Below are positions 34,319 through 42,646 of a DNA stretch of 64,000 bases, in pieces. Both the position numbers and the translations under genes were made by a program. Source of the stretch: DATCJY01 sp036562565 (lineage in GTDB: Bacteria; Bacteroidota; Bacteroidia; Flavobacteriales_D; Sanyastnellaceae); assembly GCA_036562565.1 (NCBI GenBank), contig DATCJY010000059.1, forward strand, positions 62,001 to 126,000, in the 5' to 3' direction. Within the stretch, counting starts at the first letter, position 1. Every line of letters starts with the position of its first letter. The notes beneath the pieces are model-generated. The model had not been told where the DNA came from and did no database searches. It saw only the letters and a program-made list of their open reading frames with translations.

Positions 34319-34846
34319 ATGGCAAATCAAAAAGTAAAAGCGAAGAAAGACGCTGCGAAATCATTGAACGACTTATTTGAAGATTGTCTGAAAGACGCTT
34401 TGTGGGCTGAAAATGCTGTAAAGGAAGCGCTTCCAAAAATCATCAAGAACGCATCGTCCGAACATCTCAAGCAAGCGCTAGAGGATCACTTGGAAGAAAC
34501 CAAAGGTCAAATCAAAGCACTCAAAGAAGTGTTTAAATCCATTGATGTAAAGCCCGAAGAAGAAAAGTGCGATGCCATGCAAGGCATCTTGGATGAAGGG
34601 GAAGACATTATGGAATCTACCGAAGCCGGACCTGTGCGGGATGCGGGCATTATCGCTGCCTGTCAGAAGGTGGAGCATTATGAAATTGCTTCCTATGGCA
34701 CCATGATAGCATATGCCAAAATCCTGAAGCACACTGAAGCCAAAAAACTTTTGGAAGGCATTTTGAAAGAAGAGAAAAATGCCGACAAAATTTTATCCGA
34801 ATTGGCCATCTCTGAGGTGAACATTGAAGCCGATGTGGAAGAGTAA
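34319..34846 (+). CDS. YciF-like ferritin-fold protein (DUF892)
   Basis: A 175-residue cytoplasmic four-helix protein. DUF892 hallmarks are visible: SLNDLFEDCLKDALWAENAV, LEDHLEETKGQIKALKEVF, CDAMQGILDEGEDIM, DAGIIAACQKVEHYEIASYG and LLEGILKEEKNADKIL. The Glu and His residues at helix positions are those expected for a di-iron centre. Members are induced by osmotic, oxidative or desiccation stress in other bacteria, but their activity is unclear. The N-terminus is Lys-rich. It stands alone. Confidence 0.9.
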   Translation: MANQKVKAKKDAAKSLNDLFEDCLKDALWAENAVKEALPKIIKNASSEHLKQALEDHLEETKGQIKALKEVFKSIDVKPEEEKCDAMQGILDEGEDIMESTEAGPVRDAGIIAACQKVEHYEIASYGTMIAYAKILKHTEAKKLLEGILKEEKNADKILSELAISEVNIEADVEE

Positions 34847-34971
34847 TACCATCACACCGGGTTTCTCGGATTAAACTGAAAACAGAAAGAAATGAGCGTC
34901 TGAATTAGTTGGCAGGCGCTCATTTTGCTTTCCGGCATACTTGTTTAACAAGCCACATTTACGGTGCCGCT

Positions 34972-34979
34972 TATTTTTG
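34972..34979 (+). promoter_or_regulatory. -7 element upstream of outer-membrane candidate
   Basis: TATTTTTG matches TAnnTTTG and lies 16 nt before the ATG at 34996. Confidence 0.45.
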
Positions 34980-34995
34980 CCGTAATAACACTTGG

Positions 34996-35937
34996 ATGAT
35001 GAAGAGATTTTCTTTCCTATTACTTGTATCGATAGCGCTTTTTATATCAACACAAGCTGACGCTCAACGCCATCGCAGCAAGCTGACACATGCCCGACAG
35101 GCCATCAATTTGCTCTATGATGAAGACGAGGAATTTGAAGAAGACTCCATTCGAGGATTCGGATTCGGGCTCAACCTTGGAGCGTATTTTGCTAATAAGG
35201 CTACCGGCAACTTCTACAACGGCAGTGGCACAGTAAGCGGTTTCATTGATGAAGGCCAGCAAATTCGTGCATATAGTATTGAGGAGCGCATCGGGATGTC
35301 ATCACCATTCATTCAAGACCAGAACTACATTCTCTCCTATTACAACGCATCATCCTACGGTTTCCCTCGTGATGCTTATCCTTTGGATATGCGCTACAAT
35401 CCGGCCTTTATGATTGGGTTGCAGTTGAAATACAATTTCAATCGTTATGCTGCAGTCATCGCGAAAATCAATGCAGCCAAACTCAAAGCAGTGAGTCAAT
35501 TCACAATGCAGTTTCAGGGAACACCGCTTCCCGTCAACTCACAAGCAGATGTACGCTTGTTTACGATAACTGGAAATGAGCAGCGTTTCAATATCACCTT
35601 GGGATATCGCCAAGGCTGGATGATGGGCGATTATTCGAACTTCTACATTCAGTTAGGTGGAAGCATGTTGGGAACACAATTCCAGAAAAACCAAGTTTAT
35701 GTAGCCGACAGAGCGTATGATCTATTTGTGGGTGGATACAACCCGAACCAACAACTTGTGAATGCACAACCTCGCACCGATATTGGATTTGGAGCTTATG
35801 GTTCTACAGGAGTAGAGTTCTGGCTCGGGCGCTATTCCTTTGATATCAGCTTTGGAATGTCACGTGACCGCGTTATCCTTTATACATGGGATAAATTGGT
35901 TTGGAACAAATGGATACAAGCTACTTTCTCCATTTAA
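34996..35937 (+). CDS. Secreted, probable outer-membrane beta-barrel protein, unknown function
   Basis: About 313 residues; an ATG at 34999 is equally possible. Signal peptide ends STQADAQ. A short acidic segment (LYDEDEEFEEDS) is followed by strands rich in alternating aromatic and glycine residues (FGFGLNLGAYFANKA, YNFNRYAAVIAKINAAKL, IQLGGSMLGTQF). The last residues are YTWDKLVWNKWIQATFSI, ending on a hydrophobic strand as in barrel proteins. I do not recognise the family. The previous gene is on the same strand 149 nt upstream but unrelated in kind. Confidence 0.6.
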   Translation: MMKRFSFLLLVSIALFISTQADAQRHRSKLTHARQAINLLYDEDEEFEEDSIRGFGFGLNLGAYFANKATGNFYNGSGTVSGFIDEGQQIRAYSIEERIGMSSPFIQDQNYILSYYNASSYGFPRDAYPLDMRYNPAFMIGLQLKYNFNRYAAVIAKINAAKLKAVSQFTMQFQGTPLPVNSQADVRLFTITGNEQRFNITLGYRQGWMMGDYSNFYIQLGGSMLGTQFQKNQVYVADRAYDLFVGGYNPNQQLVNAQPRTDIGFGAYGSTGVEFWLGRYSFDISFGMSRDRVILYTWDKLVWNKWIQATFSI

Positions 35938-35981
35938 TGTAGAAAGCGGTAATATCTATCGAGAAGTCTTTTCGGAAAAAA

Positions 35982-36452
35982 TCAGTTTCGCTTAGCTCGG
36001 AAGAAATTGGTGAGCAATGCGGCACACTCGTCAGCAAGCACTCCTCCCACTACTTCGCTCTTGGGATGAAGAATGCCTTGTCCATTGTCTTTGTGCGGAC
36101 CGAATTTGCTGAAACCGCGCTTCTCATCATAGGCACCAAATACAATGCGCCCCACGCGTGTGTTATAAGCGCCCCCGGCACACATCACGCATGGTTCAAG
36201 TGTCACATAAAGTGTGCACTCATGCAATGATTTCCCTCCTAGGTATTCGCTGGCAGCTGTGAAGGCCTGCATTTCCGCATGGGCAGTAAAATCGCGCAAA
36301 CGCTCCGTGAGGTTATGACCACGAGCAATGATTTGATTATTGCAAACAATGACACAACCAATTGGAACTTCATCGGCATCCTGCGCCTTCAAAGCCTCCT
36401 GAATTGCCTGACGCATAAAGCGCTCATCTATCTCTTGTTGCGTGTATTCCAT
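35982..36452 (-). CDS. tadA: tRNA-specific adenosine deaminase TadA-like
   Basis: A 156-residue zinc deaminase. The zinc-binding, catalytic HAE lies in FTAHAEMQAF and the PCxxC motif in LEPCVMCAGGAYN. N-terminal helix FMRQAIQEALKAQ and VPIGCVIV match TadA, which converts A34 to inosine in tRNA-Arg(ACG). That tRNA is in this window (16160-16233). Guanine or cytosine deaminases share this fold, so substrate is inferred. The start is 5 nt after the upstream glycosyltransferase stop, indicating an operon. Confidence 0.82.
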   Translation of the reverse strand: MEYTQQEIDERFMRQAIQEALKAQDADEVPIGCVIVCNNQIIARGHNLTERLRDFTAHAEMQAFTAASEYLGGKSLHECTLYVTLEPCVMCAGGAYNTRVGRIVFGAYDEKRGFSKFGPHKDNGQGILHPKSEVVGGVLADECAALLTNFFRAKRN

Positions 36453-36457
36453 TTCTT

Positions 36458-37456
36458 TTATGACTCAATCAAATTGTTTAGCACGTTATCAGTCGTCAAT
36501 GAAGACTGATTTAAGACGGTAAAACCAAAACATTGCTGAAAACGGTGCGCAAGATATTCCTGTTCGGTTTGTCCCGGAGTAGGTATCAACAACGCTTTGC
36601 GATTCAGCACATGTAAATCCATAAGTGTTGAATAGCCTGGACGACAGATGATGTACCGACTGCGAGACACTAAATCAATGAAATGTTCATCGGATGTATG
36701 GGAGAGGATGCGCACGTTTCCATCCACCATTTCCGATTCACCATTTGGCAAACCACAGAGCATAACAGAAGGTTTGCCCAATTCTTTCAAAACGTGCAAC
36801 AACTGCTTCTGCAAGCAACTGCGCAGAGGTTCCGGGCCACTGATTAACACCAGTACCTCATTGTCTGTTGGTTTGCACGCAGCGGCACCTTTAAACCGCG
36901 ACAGCGGCCCGATATACTTCAACACCGAAGATGAAATGGGCTGTGACAGTTCTCCTGCAAGGCTTCTCTCACCTTGATAGTCGGGCACCCAGCATTCATC
37001 AAAACCCTGAATGAAGTACTTCAATGCAAGCTTTGTCCATGGTCGAGACCACCACGGCCCTTGTATATGGAGCTGATGGGTAATGAAAGTGCAACAAGCT
37101 TTTGATGAAGAAAGTCCATAGCGATTATCACTGATAACCCGTTGAATGGCGTGTTCGTCAATCTTCTTTGCGAGCCATTCATGCTCCTCTTTTATTACAC
37201 GGAGTATTCGCCAAGCATCCTTGGCAAAATGATATGCCATGTTTCCATCTGCAGGATATGTAACGGCATAATCCGGTATATCGCGCCAAACTTCTATGTG
37301 AGGAAAATAACCACTTAGGAAATCAGCACTTCTGCCATTGGACGCCAGCAAGACCTCATGTCCTTTAGCCAGTTCACTTTGAATAATTGGGACACATCTG
37401 GTGGCATGTCCCAATCCCCAATCCAATGGTGCTATGAGTACTCTTTGCTTTTTCAA
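36458..37456 (-). CDS. MurG-like/MJ1255-type glycosyltransferase
   Basis: A 332-residue cytoplasmic or membrane-peripheral glycosyltransferase of the GT-B fold. The N-terminal glycine loop is RVLIAPLDWGLGHATRC. The C-terminal half has VLVLISGPEPLRSCL and a donor-site region SRYIICRPGYSTLMDLHVLN. The start must be TTG (37454-37456), because an in-frame TGA lies directly upstream and the next ATG would delete the glycine loop. The donor and acceptor are unknown. It sits between a secreted protein gene and tadA in a tight minus-strand unit. Confidence 0.8.
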   Translation of the reverse strand: MKKQRVLIAPLDWGLGHATRCVPIIQSELAKGHEVLLASNGRSADFLSGYFPHIEVWRDIPDYAVTYPADGNMAYHFAKDAWRILRVIKEEHEWLAKKIDEHAIQRVISDNRYGLSSSKACCTFITHQLHIQGPWWSRPWTKLALKYFIQGFDECWVPDYQGERSLAGELSQPISSSVLKYIGPLSRFKGAAACKPTDNEVLVLISGPEPLRSCLQKQLLHVLKELGKPSVMLCGLPNGESEMVDGNVRILSHTSDEHFIDLVSRSRYIICRPGYSTLMDLHVLNRKALLIPTPGQTEQEYLAHRFQQCFGFTVLNQSSLTTDNVLNNLIES

Positions 37457-37484
37457 TCAACTAGACTAATCGCAGCAAAGAAAA

Positions 37485-38135
37485 TTATTTCCTGCTTGCC
37501 ACAAATCCGTTGAGGAGATTTTCCATCTCTATTTTACTGCTCTCATAAAGATTGCGCGAAGTGTAGGTCATGAACTGCATGCTACCACTTTCATCCGAGT
37601 AGTAATAGATATGATAGGTAAGTTTAATGCCTTCCACAAGTACATTGAGGCGAGTTGATATAACTGTTTTACCGTTTACCTCACGGTATTCTTCTTCGAT
37701 AATTTCAACGCTCTTAGCAACCTCTGTAATGTTTTGAACACTTATGGTACGCAATGTTTCCACAGGAATTTCAATGCGTTCGGTGATTACGATGCCGTAA
37801 ATATCCTTGTCCTTGGATTCAAATTGATACTCTGCATCTTCATTGAATGAGAATTTGGTTGATTTCCAAACTCGGGTATCAAACCAAAATGCCACATCCA
37901 TCACTTTACTCCTGAGCTCAAACTTGGCATCTTTGGGTTTAGTAAATTTATTTGGGTTTGTAGAAAGATTGAGTGTTACCTCTTCATCAGCGAACTGATT
38001 CAACGAATCATTTACAAAGAGCCACGTTCCATCATCAAACAACATGACTTCATCACCGTATACAGTTAACGCCTTGGTTTGAGCTGATAGAGAAAGAGTG
38101 AGCAGTAATAACGGAAAGAATAAAATTTTCCTCAT
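37485..38135 (-). CDS. Secreted protein of unknown function
   Basis: A 216-residue protein with a clear signal peptide (LLLLTLSLSAQ). The mature part begins with a small motif VYGDEVMLFDDGTWLFVND, seen at the start of various Bacteroidota secreted proteins. A mixed alpha/beta body follows with a basic C-terminus. No catalytic motif or lipobox was recognised. It is first in the unit with the glycosyltransferase (28-nt gap) and tadA, behind a promoter at 38194-38227. Confidence 0.65.
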   Translation of the reverse strand: MRKILFFPLLLLTLSLSAQTKALTVYGDEVMLFDDGTWLFVNDSLNQFADEEVTLNLSTNPNKFTKPKDAKFELRSKVMDVAFWFDTRVWKSTKFSFNEDAEYQFESKDKDIYGIVITERIEIPVETLRTISVQNITEVAKSVEIIEEEYREVNGKTVISTRLNVLVEGIKLTYHIYYYSDESGSMQFMTYTSRNLYESSKIEMENLLNGFVASRK

Positions 38136-38193
38136 AGTGGGGGGGGAGAATGTTAGTCGGTTAAAAAGTTGGATGAATACAATTAATTTTTGG

Positions 38194-38227
38194 CAAATGT
38201 AAAGGTTTGCGAAACGATTCTGTCAAA
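38194..38227 (-). promoter_or_regulatory. Promoter of secreted protein-glycosyltransferase-tadA unit
   Basis: On the minus strand TTTG (38224-38227), 22-nt spacer, TACATTTG (38194-38201). It predicts a leader of about 50 nt. Confidence 0.55.
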
Positions 38228-38353
38228 ATGCTTTCAAAAACACTAAGTATAGCTAGCTTCGCGACCGATATATGTAAGCCCTGTGTCTGACGAATATCAC
38301 TTGATTTTAGAAGTTCAGTCGATTCATTTGTCCACAACAAACACAGAGGTTTT

Positions 38354-39280
38354 ATGGAAACACTAGTTGATTCAATGGCAAAATCGTTCACCAGGGAACA
38401 AGTTGCGAAAGCATTTAGCGATATACAAACCAGCATTTGCACAGGTTTGGAGCAAGTGGATGGCAAATCCCTATTTTCTAAAGAAGAATGGAAGATGAAA
38501 ACCGGAGGCGGTGGACTTACCCGAGTAATCGCCCACGGTAATGTATTCGAAAAAGGTGGTGTGAACTTCAGCGCAGTAGAAGGTAAACTTCCTGCATTCA
38601 TGAAAGAAAAGGTGAACCCTGATGCTACCGACTTTTTTGCAACCGGTGTGAGCATCGTTATTCACCCTTATTCTCCGATGGTTCCGATTATCCACGCCAA
38701 CATTCGCTATTTCGAAACCAATGCAGGTGATGCTTGGTTTGGTGGAGGTATCGATCTTACACCTATTTATGTAAATGAGGAGCAAGCAAGTTTCTTCCAT
38801 CAACAATTGAAAGCGACTTGCGATCAATTCAACCCGACTTATTACGACCGTTTCAAAGAATGGGCGGATGATTATTTCTTCATCACTCACCGCAATGAGA
38901 CCCGTGGTATTGGAGGTATCTTCTTTGATTACCTCAAAGCGGATGAAAACACCTCGCTCGATGATATTTATGAATTCGTGAAAGCGGTGGGCAATACGTT
39001 CCTCAAAGCATATGTTCCGATTGCAGAGCAGAACAAATCATTGCCATTCACACCGGAACAAAAGAACTGGCAATTGTTGCGCAGAGGTCGTTATGTAGAA
39101 TTCAATCTGGTTTATGACCGCGGGACTCGTTTCGGATTGGAAACAAACGGCCGCACCGAGTCCATCCTCATGAGTTTGCCGGAGCATGCCTCCTGGTTAT
39201 ACAACCACCAACCCGCTGAAGGCAGTGAGGAAATGAAGACCCTTCAACTCTTGCGTAAGGGCATCAACTGGATTAAATAA
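38354..39280 (+). CDS. hemF: Oxygen-dependent coproporphyrinogen III oxidase
   Basis: A 308-residue cytoplasmic enzyme that converts coproporphyrinogen III to protoporphyrinogen IX with O2, a late step of heme synthesis. Strongly conserved family segments are present: GGGGLTRVIAHGNVFEKGGV, SIVIHPYSPMVPIIHANIRY, DAWFGGGIDLTPIY, HRNETRGIGGIFFDYL and GRYVEFNLVYDRGT. Length is normal for HemF. The use of the O2-dependent form points to an aerobic lifestyle. It is monocistronic, ending at a strong terminator. Confidence 0.97.
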   Translation: METLVDSMAKSFTREQVAKAFSDIQTSICTGLEQVDGKSLFSKEEWKMKTGGGGLTRVIAHGNVFEKGGVNFSAVEGKLPAFMKEKVNPDATDFFATGVSIVIHPYSPMVPIIHANIRYFETNAGDAWFGGGIDLTPIYVNEEQASFFHQQLKATCDQFNPTYYDRFKEWADDYFFITHRNETRGIGGIFFDYLKADENTSLDDIYEFVKAVGNTFLKAYVPIAEQNKSLPFTPEQKNWQLLRRGRYVEFNLVYDRGTRFGLETNGRTESILMSLPEHASWLYNHQPAEGSEEMKTLQLLRKGINWIK

Positions 39281-39350
39281 AAGCTTAAATAGTCATTCCA
39301 TTCCCTGTTAGGATGGAACTGTATTCACTTGGTCTCAGTAATGAGCACAA

Positions 39351-39379
39351 AAAAACCGCACCAACATTGTGCGGTTTTT
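39351..39379. terminator. Bidirectional terminator, hemF / DUF3127
   Basis: AAAAACCGCAC (39351-39361), 7-nt loop, GTGCGGTTTTT (39369-39379), between convergent genes. Confidence 0.9.
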
Positions 39380-39417
39380 TTTGTGGTTGATTTTCCTTGC
39401 AGGGAAACATCAAGACA

Positions 39418-39786
39418 TTAGAAAGGCAAGTCGTCATCTACCGGAGCAGCGAAGTTTTGAGGAGCCGGTGCCGGTTGTTGGAATTGAGGTTGTTGATGTG
39501 CAGGAGCTGCCGACTGAGCAGCAGGAGCATCGGCACTCTCAATTCTCCAAGCCACAAGGCTGTTGAAGTATTTGCCTTGCCACTCACGGCCACGGATATC
39601 AAAACTTACTTTGATACGATCGCCCTGATTGAATCTAGTTATTAATTCTCCCTTTTCTTTGAGAAGTTCAAATGCTATGTCGTTGGGATATTGTTCTTCG
39701 GTAGTAATTACAAATTCGCGCTTGCTGAATCCGCTGGCGAAGGTCTGTTCATCTCTGATGAGTTTTATTCTTCCTATTAGTTCCAT
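39418..39786 (-). CDS. DUF3127 OB-fold protein with SSB-like acidic tip
   Basis: A 122-residue cytoplasmic protein. Residues ~1-85 form the DUF3127 domain (MELIGRIKLIRDEQTFASGF, KREFVITTEEQYP, GDRIKVSFDIRGREW), whose strands resemble an OB fold. A low-complexity Ala/Pro/Gln linker of about 30 residues follows, and the protein ends in DDDLPF. That layout copies single-stranded DNA-binding protein (SSB), whose acidic DDDIPF-type tip docks repair and replication enzymes. A DNA- or RNA-binding role is inferred. It is transcribed toward hemF and away from the RhlE-like helicase. Confidence 0.83.
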   Translation of the reverse strand: MELIGRIKLIRDEQTFASGFSKREFVITTEEQYPNDIAFELLKEKGELITRFNQGDRIKVSFDIRGREWQGKYFNSLVAWRIESADAPAAQSAAPAHQQPQFQQPAPAPQNFAAPVDDDLPF

Positions 39787-39953
39787 GTCGTGCCTTTAAA
39801 AAATATAAATCGAGTCGGTAAAAGTATTGTCCAAATTCAAATAATGACCGGTTTAAGAAACATTGTTGATAACCTTACGCGTATCAACACTAATTTCCCC
39901 GAGTATTTGAAAATATCCATTTGGATATTGCCACGTTAATAGTTTAGATAAAA

Positions 39954-41201
39954 TTGAAATTTTCAGAATTGAATCTTCATCCGGAATTGCTGGAAGGCAT
40001 TTCGAGCATGAATATCACCACCGCCACTCCCATTCAAGAGCAATCCATCCCTTCTGTATTAGAAGGTAAAGACCTCATCGGCATTGCTCAAACCGGTACT
40101 GGTAAGACAGCAGCGTTTTTGCTTCCCATACTCAATATGATTATGGACCGACCCGATGCCGGCTATACCCAAGCGCTTATCATTGTTCCGACACGTGAGC
40201 TTGCCTTGCAAATTGACCAAGCCGTTGAAGCATACTCCTACTTTACCGGAGTATCCAGCATTGCCATCTACGGTGGTGGAGACGGTATGGATTTCAGTCA
40301 AGAGAAACATGCCATCGTGAGCGGAGTGGACATCATTATTGCCACTCCCGGCCGACTCATCTCCCACATGCACGGCAGCTATGTTGATTTCTCCAAGTTG
40401 CGGTTTCTGGTTTTAGACGAGGCGGACCGCATGTTGGACATGGGCTTCCACCCTGACCTTACACGCATTGTACGAGCACTCAATGAGAACCGACAGACGC
40501 TCATGTTTTCCGCAACAATGCCACCTGCCATTGCAAACCTTGCAAAGACCTTCATGAACAATCCGGTACAGGTAAACATTGCCATATCAAAACCGGCTGA
40601 AGGCGTGAAACAAGGAGCCTATGTGGTGTTTGAAGAACAGAAGCTACCATTGATACACCACATTCTGCAAGATGAAACGCGCAAAGAACAAAGCATCATC
40701 GTGTTCTGCGCTCGCAAGCAGGCCGTGAGCGCTTTGTATCAAAAACTCAAGCAATCGCATTTCAATGTGGGACGCATCAGCAGTGACCTTGAACAAGAAG
40801 AACGCGAAGAGGTGATGCAGAAATTCCGAAACAAGCGCATCCATATCCTTGTTGCTACGGATGTAATCAGCCGCGGAATTGACATTGATGGAATTGACAT
40901 GGTCATCAATTACGATGTGCCGCGCGATGCCGAAGATTATGTACACCGCGTAGGAAGAACTGCTCGTGCACAGCGCAAAGGAGAAGCTTATACGCTGATT
41001 TCGCCTGATGACCAAGTAGCATTTAGCCGCATTGAGCGACTCATTGAACGCGTGATAGATAAATGTCCCGTACCTGAATCACTAGGTGCCACTCCTCCTT
41101 ATAATCCTAACAAGGGGCGAAACGGTGGCCCCAGAAAAGGCAAACACAGCAATGGTAAACAGCGCTTCTTCAAAAAGAGAAAGAACAGTCCAAAGCAATA
41201 A
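39954..41201 (+). CDS. rhlE: DEAD-box RNA helicase, RhlE-like
   Basis: A 415-residue ATP-dependent RNA helicase. Q motif region KFSELNLHPELLEGI with TPIQEQSIP, motif I AQTGTGKT (45-52), Ia PTRELA, Ib TPGR, II DEAD (155-158), III SAT (186-188), and in the second domain HRVGRTAR. The C-terminal ~50 residues are basic (GPRKGKHSNGKQ, FFKKRKN), typical of RhlE. The start is TTG: the first ATG (residue 19) would remove the conserved Phe and helix of the Q motif. It probably acts in ribosome assembly or RNA decay. A hairpin terminator follows. Confidence 0.93.
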   Translation: MKFSELNLHPELLEGISSMNITTATPIQEQSIPSVLEGKDLIGIAQTGTGKTAAFLLPILNMIMDRPDAGYTQALIIVPTRELALQIDQAVEAYSYFTGVSSIAIYGGGDGMDFSQEKHAIVSGVDIIIATPGRLISHMHGSYVDFSKLRFLVLDEADRMLDMGFHPDLTRIVRALNENRQTLMFSATMPPAIANLAKTFMNNPVQVNIAISKPAEGVKQGAYVVFEEQKLPLIHHILQDETRKEQSIIVFCARKQAVSALYQKLKQSHFNVGRISSDLEQEEREEVMQKFRNKRIHILVATDVISRGIDIDGIDMVINYDVPRDAEDYVHRVGRTARAQRKGEAYTLISPDDQVAFSRIERLIERVIDKCPVPESLGATPPYNPNKGRNGGPRKGKHSNGKQRFFKKRKNSPKQ

Positions 41202-41224
41202 GGGCAGGTTATAGGATATGAGCG

Positions 41225-41249
41225 AACCACGGCTGAGTCCGTGGTTTTT
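41225..41249. terminator. Terminator after rhlE
   Basis: AACCACGG (41225-41232), loop CTGAGT, CCGTGGTT (41239-41246), then a T run. Confidence 0.85.
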
Positions 41250-41620
41250 CATTTATGGAAGTTCAAAACAGGCATGCGCTCCCATGATTGAAACGATTTA
41301 TAAAAAACGCCACCTATCAGATAACAAACAGCATCCATGGCATCGGCAGTATAGCGGTTGCTGCAAATAGGCGCTAACCATTCAAACACCAGAGTCACGT
41401 AGCCAACACCGAATAATATCATCCATATCGACATCTTGAAATCTGCCCGTTTCAGCACATGGCGTATAAACCCAGTAAATAAGCCGAACATGACAGGCAT
41501 ACATAACAAATCTGCCAGATAACTGCTCATCCAAACAGGCACTTGTATTCCGGAAAACTTCATGCTGAGATGAAGGGCATACATACCGGACAAAACGATA
41601 AGTAATTGTGTGTTGCTCAT
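41249..41620 (-). CDS. Small multi-pass membrane protein, unknown function
   Basis: A 123-residue protein from the ATG at 41620, which overlaps the TGA of the upstream zinc-ribbon gene (ATGA). Three or four hydrophobic segments are visible (LLIVLSGMYALHLSM, LADLLCMPVMFGLFTGFI, MSIWMILFGVGYVTLVFEWL, DAVCYLIGGVFY). The segment SSYLADLLCMPV is typical of a small Bacteroidota family sometimes labelled as a transporter, but I see no transport motif. A longer open frame to 41737 exists but lies inside the upstream gene. Confidence 0.7.
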   Translation of the reverse strand: MSNTQLLIVLSGMYALHLSMKFSGIQVPVWMSSYLADLLCMPVMFGLFTGFIRHVLKRADFKMSIWMILFGVGYVTLVFEWLAPICSNRYTADAMDAVCYLIGGVFYKSFQSWERMPVLNFHK

Positions 41621-41910
41621 CCCGGCCCTAACAATATAATTGACATGAGTAAGGAGAAGAATGCAAACAGCAGAAACCAAACCGAATAGACGACATAATA
41701 AGCTGCTCTTATCAAAACATTTCTGGAAGCTTTCCACCGCTGAAAGAATTGCTCCAGTGGATCGGGGATACGCTGTTTTCGTGTCTCAGTGCGCTCCTGC
41801 TCTTCCTTTTGCAGCTGCATCGCATAGTTGAGCAAATGACCACAATTGCTACAATAATCATTGTCGTCATTCCAAGTATTGCATTTGGGGCATTTACGAG
41901 AGACACTCAT
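41617..41910 (-). CDS. Zinc-ribbon membrane protein
   Basis: A 97-residue protein. The N-terminus is a zinc ribbon with two CxxC pairs (KCPKCNTW, DYCSNCGHL). A charged helix of about 35 residues follows, then one or two hydrophobic segments at the C-terminus (YVVYSVWFLLFAFFSLLMSIILL). The ribbon is predicted to be cytoplasmic. Its stop overlaps the start of the next membrane gene, so the two are translationally coupled and may form a complex. Function unknown. Confidence 0.72.
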   Translation of the reverse strand: MSVSRKCPKCNTWNDDNDYCSNCGHLLNYAMQLQKEEQERTETRKQRIPDPLEQFFQRWKASRNVLIRAAYYVVYSVWFLLFAFFSLLMSIILLGPG

Positions 41911-41932
41911 GAATGAAAGTTTTTTATCGAGA

Positions 41933-42517
41933 TTAGAATTTCTTCAACTCCCGATAGAGCAAATCCACGGGTAACCCCATCACATTGAAATAGGAGCCTT
42001 TTAAAGAACGAATGGCGGTAAATCCTATCCAGTCCTGAGCGCCATACGCACCGGCTTTATCATAAGGTTGATAGACATCGATATAGTGTTCAATTTCTTT
42101 CTGAGTCAAATCTGAAAAGACAACCACTGTCTCATCGTAAAACGAAACTTGTTTCTCCTTGGTAGTGATGGTCACCGCTGTGTAAACATGGTGTTGATTG
42201 CCGCTGAGCTCCTTGAGCATTTCAATCGCATGGTCGCGATTGTCCGGTTTGTTGAGGACGTGGCCGTTCACCCATACAACAGTGTCGGCAGTAATGAGAA
42301 GTTCATTGCTGTCCAGTTCCGGCAGAAAAGCTTCTGCTTTCAGTTTTGACAAATACAACGGAATTTCCTGCGCCCTTAGTTCAGCTGGAAATACCTCATC
42401 TACTTCTTTCGTACGGATTTCAAACTTCAGTTCCAAACCACTCAACAACTGTTGGCGTCTGGGGCTTTTGGAAGCCAGAATGATTTTTTTGCCTTCTAGA
42501 TTATTTAGCATACTCAT
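41933..42517 (-). CDS. Maf-type nucleoside triphosphate pyrophosphatase
   Basis: About 194 residues from the ATG at 42517; an ATG at 42511 is an alternative. Maf motifs are clear: ILASKSPRRQQLLSGL at the N-terminus, LLITADTVVWVNGHVLNKP, and PYDKAGAYGAQDWIG. Family members hydrolyse dTTP/UTP or modified nucleotides to the monophosphate. The gene is the first of a minus-strand run ending with the zinc-ribbon and membrane genes (22-nt gap). It is divergent from guaA. Confidence 0.93.
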   Translation of the reverse strand: MSMLNNLEGKKIILASKSPRRQQLLSGLELKFEIRTKEVDEVFPAELRAQEIPLYLSKLKAEAFLPELDSNELLITADTVVWVNGHVLNKPDNRDHAIEMLKELSGNQHHVYTAVTITTKEKQVSFYDETVVVFSDLTQKEIEHYIDVYQPYDKAGAYGAQDWIGFTAIRSLKGSYFNVMGLPVDLLYRELKKF

Positions 42518-42633
42518 AGAGGCGACAAAGATGGTCATGAATGCGAGCGCACCATGAATTCAGTCACGATTTGCCTGCGAAAATCTAATACCATCTTCTC
42601 AAAATGGGTCGTAAACGGGAGGCTCAGAACTAT

Positions 42634-42641
42634 TAATTTCG
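42634..42641 (+). promoter_or_regulatory. -7-like element directly before guaA
   Basis: TAATTTCG differs from TAnnTTTG at one position and ends 5 nt before the guaA ATG, again suggesting a very short leader. Confidence 0.35.
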
Positions 42642-42646
42642 CGCCC

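Noticed and set aside
38161..38655. 164-codon minus-strand open frame opposite hemF
   Set aside because: More than half lies inside hemF; composition typical of a shadow.
41621..41737. N-terminal extension of the small membrane protein
   Set aside because: Overlaps the zinc-ribbon gene in another frame; the ATGA-coupled start at 41620 fits better.
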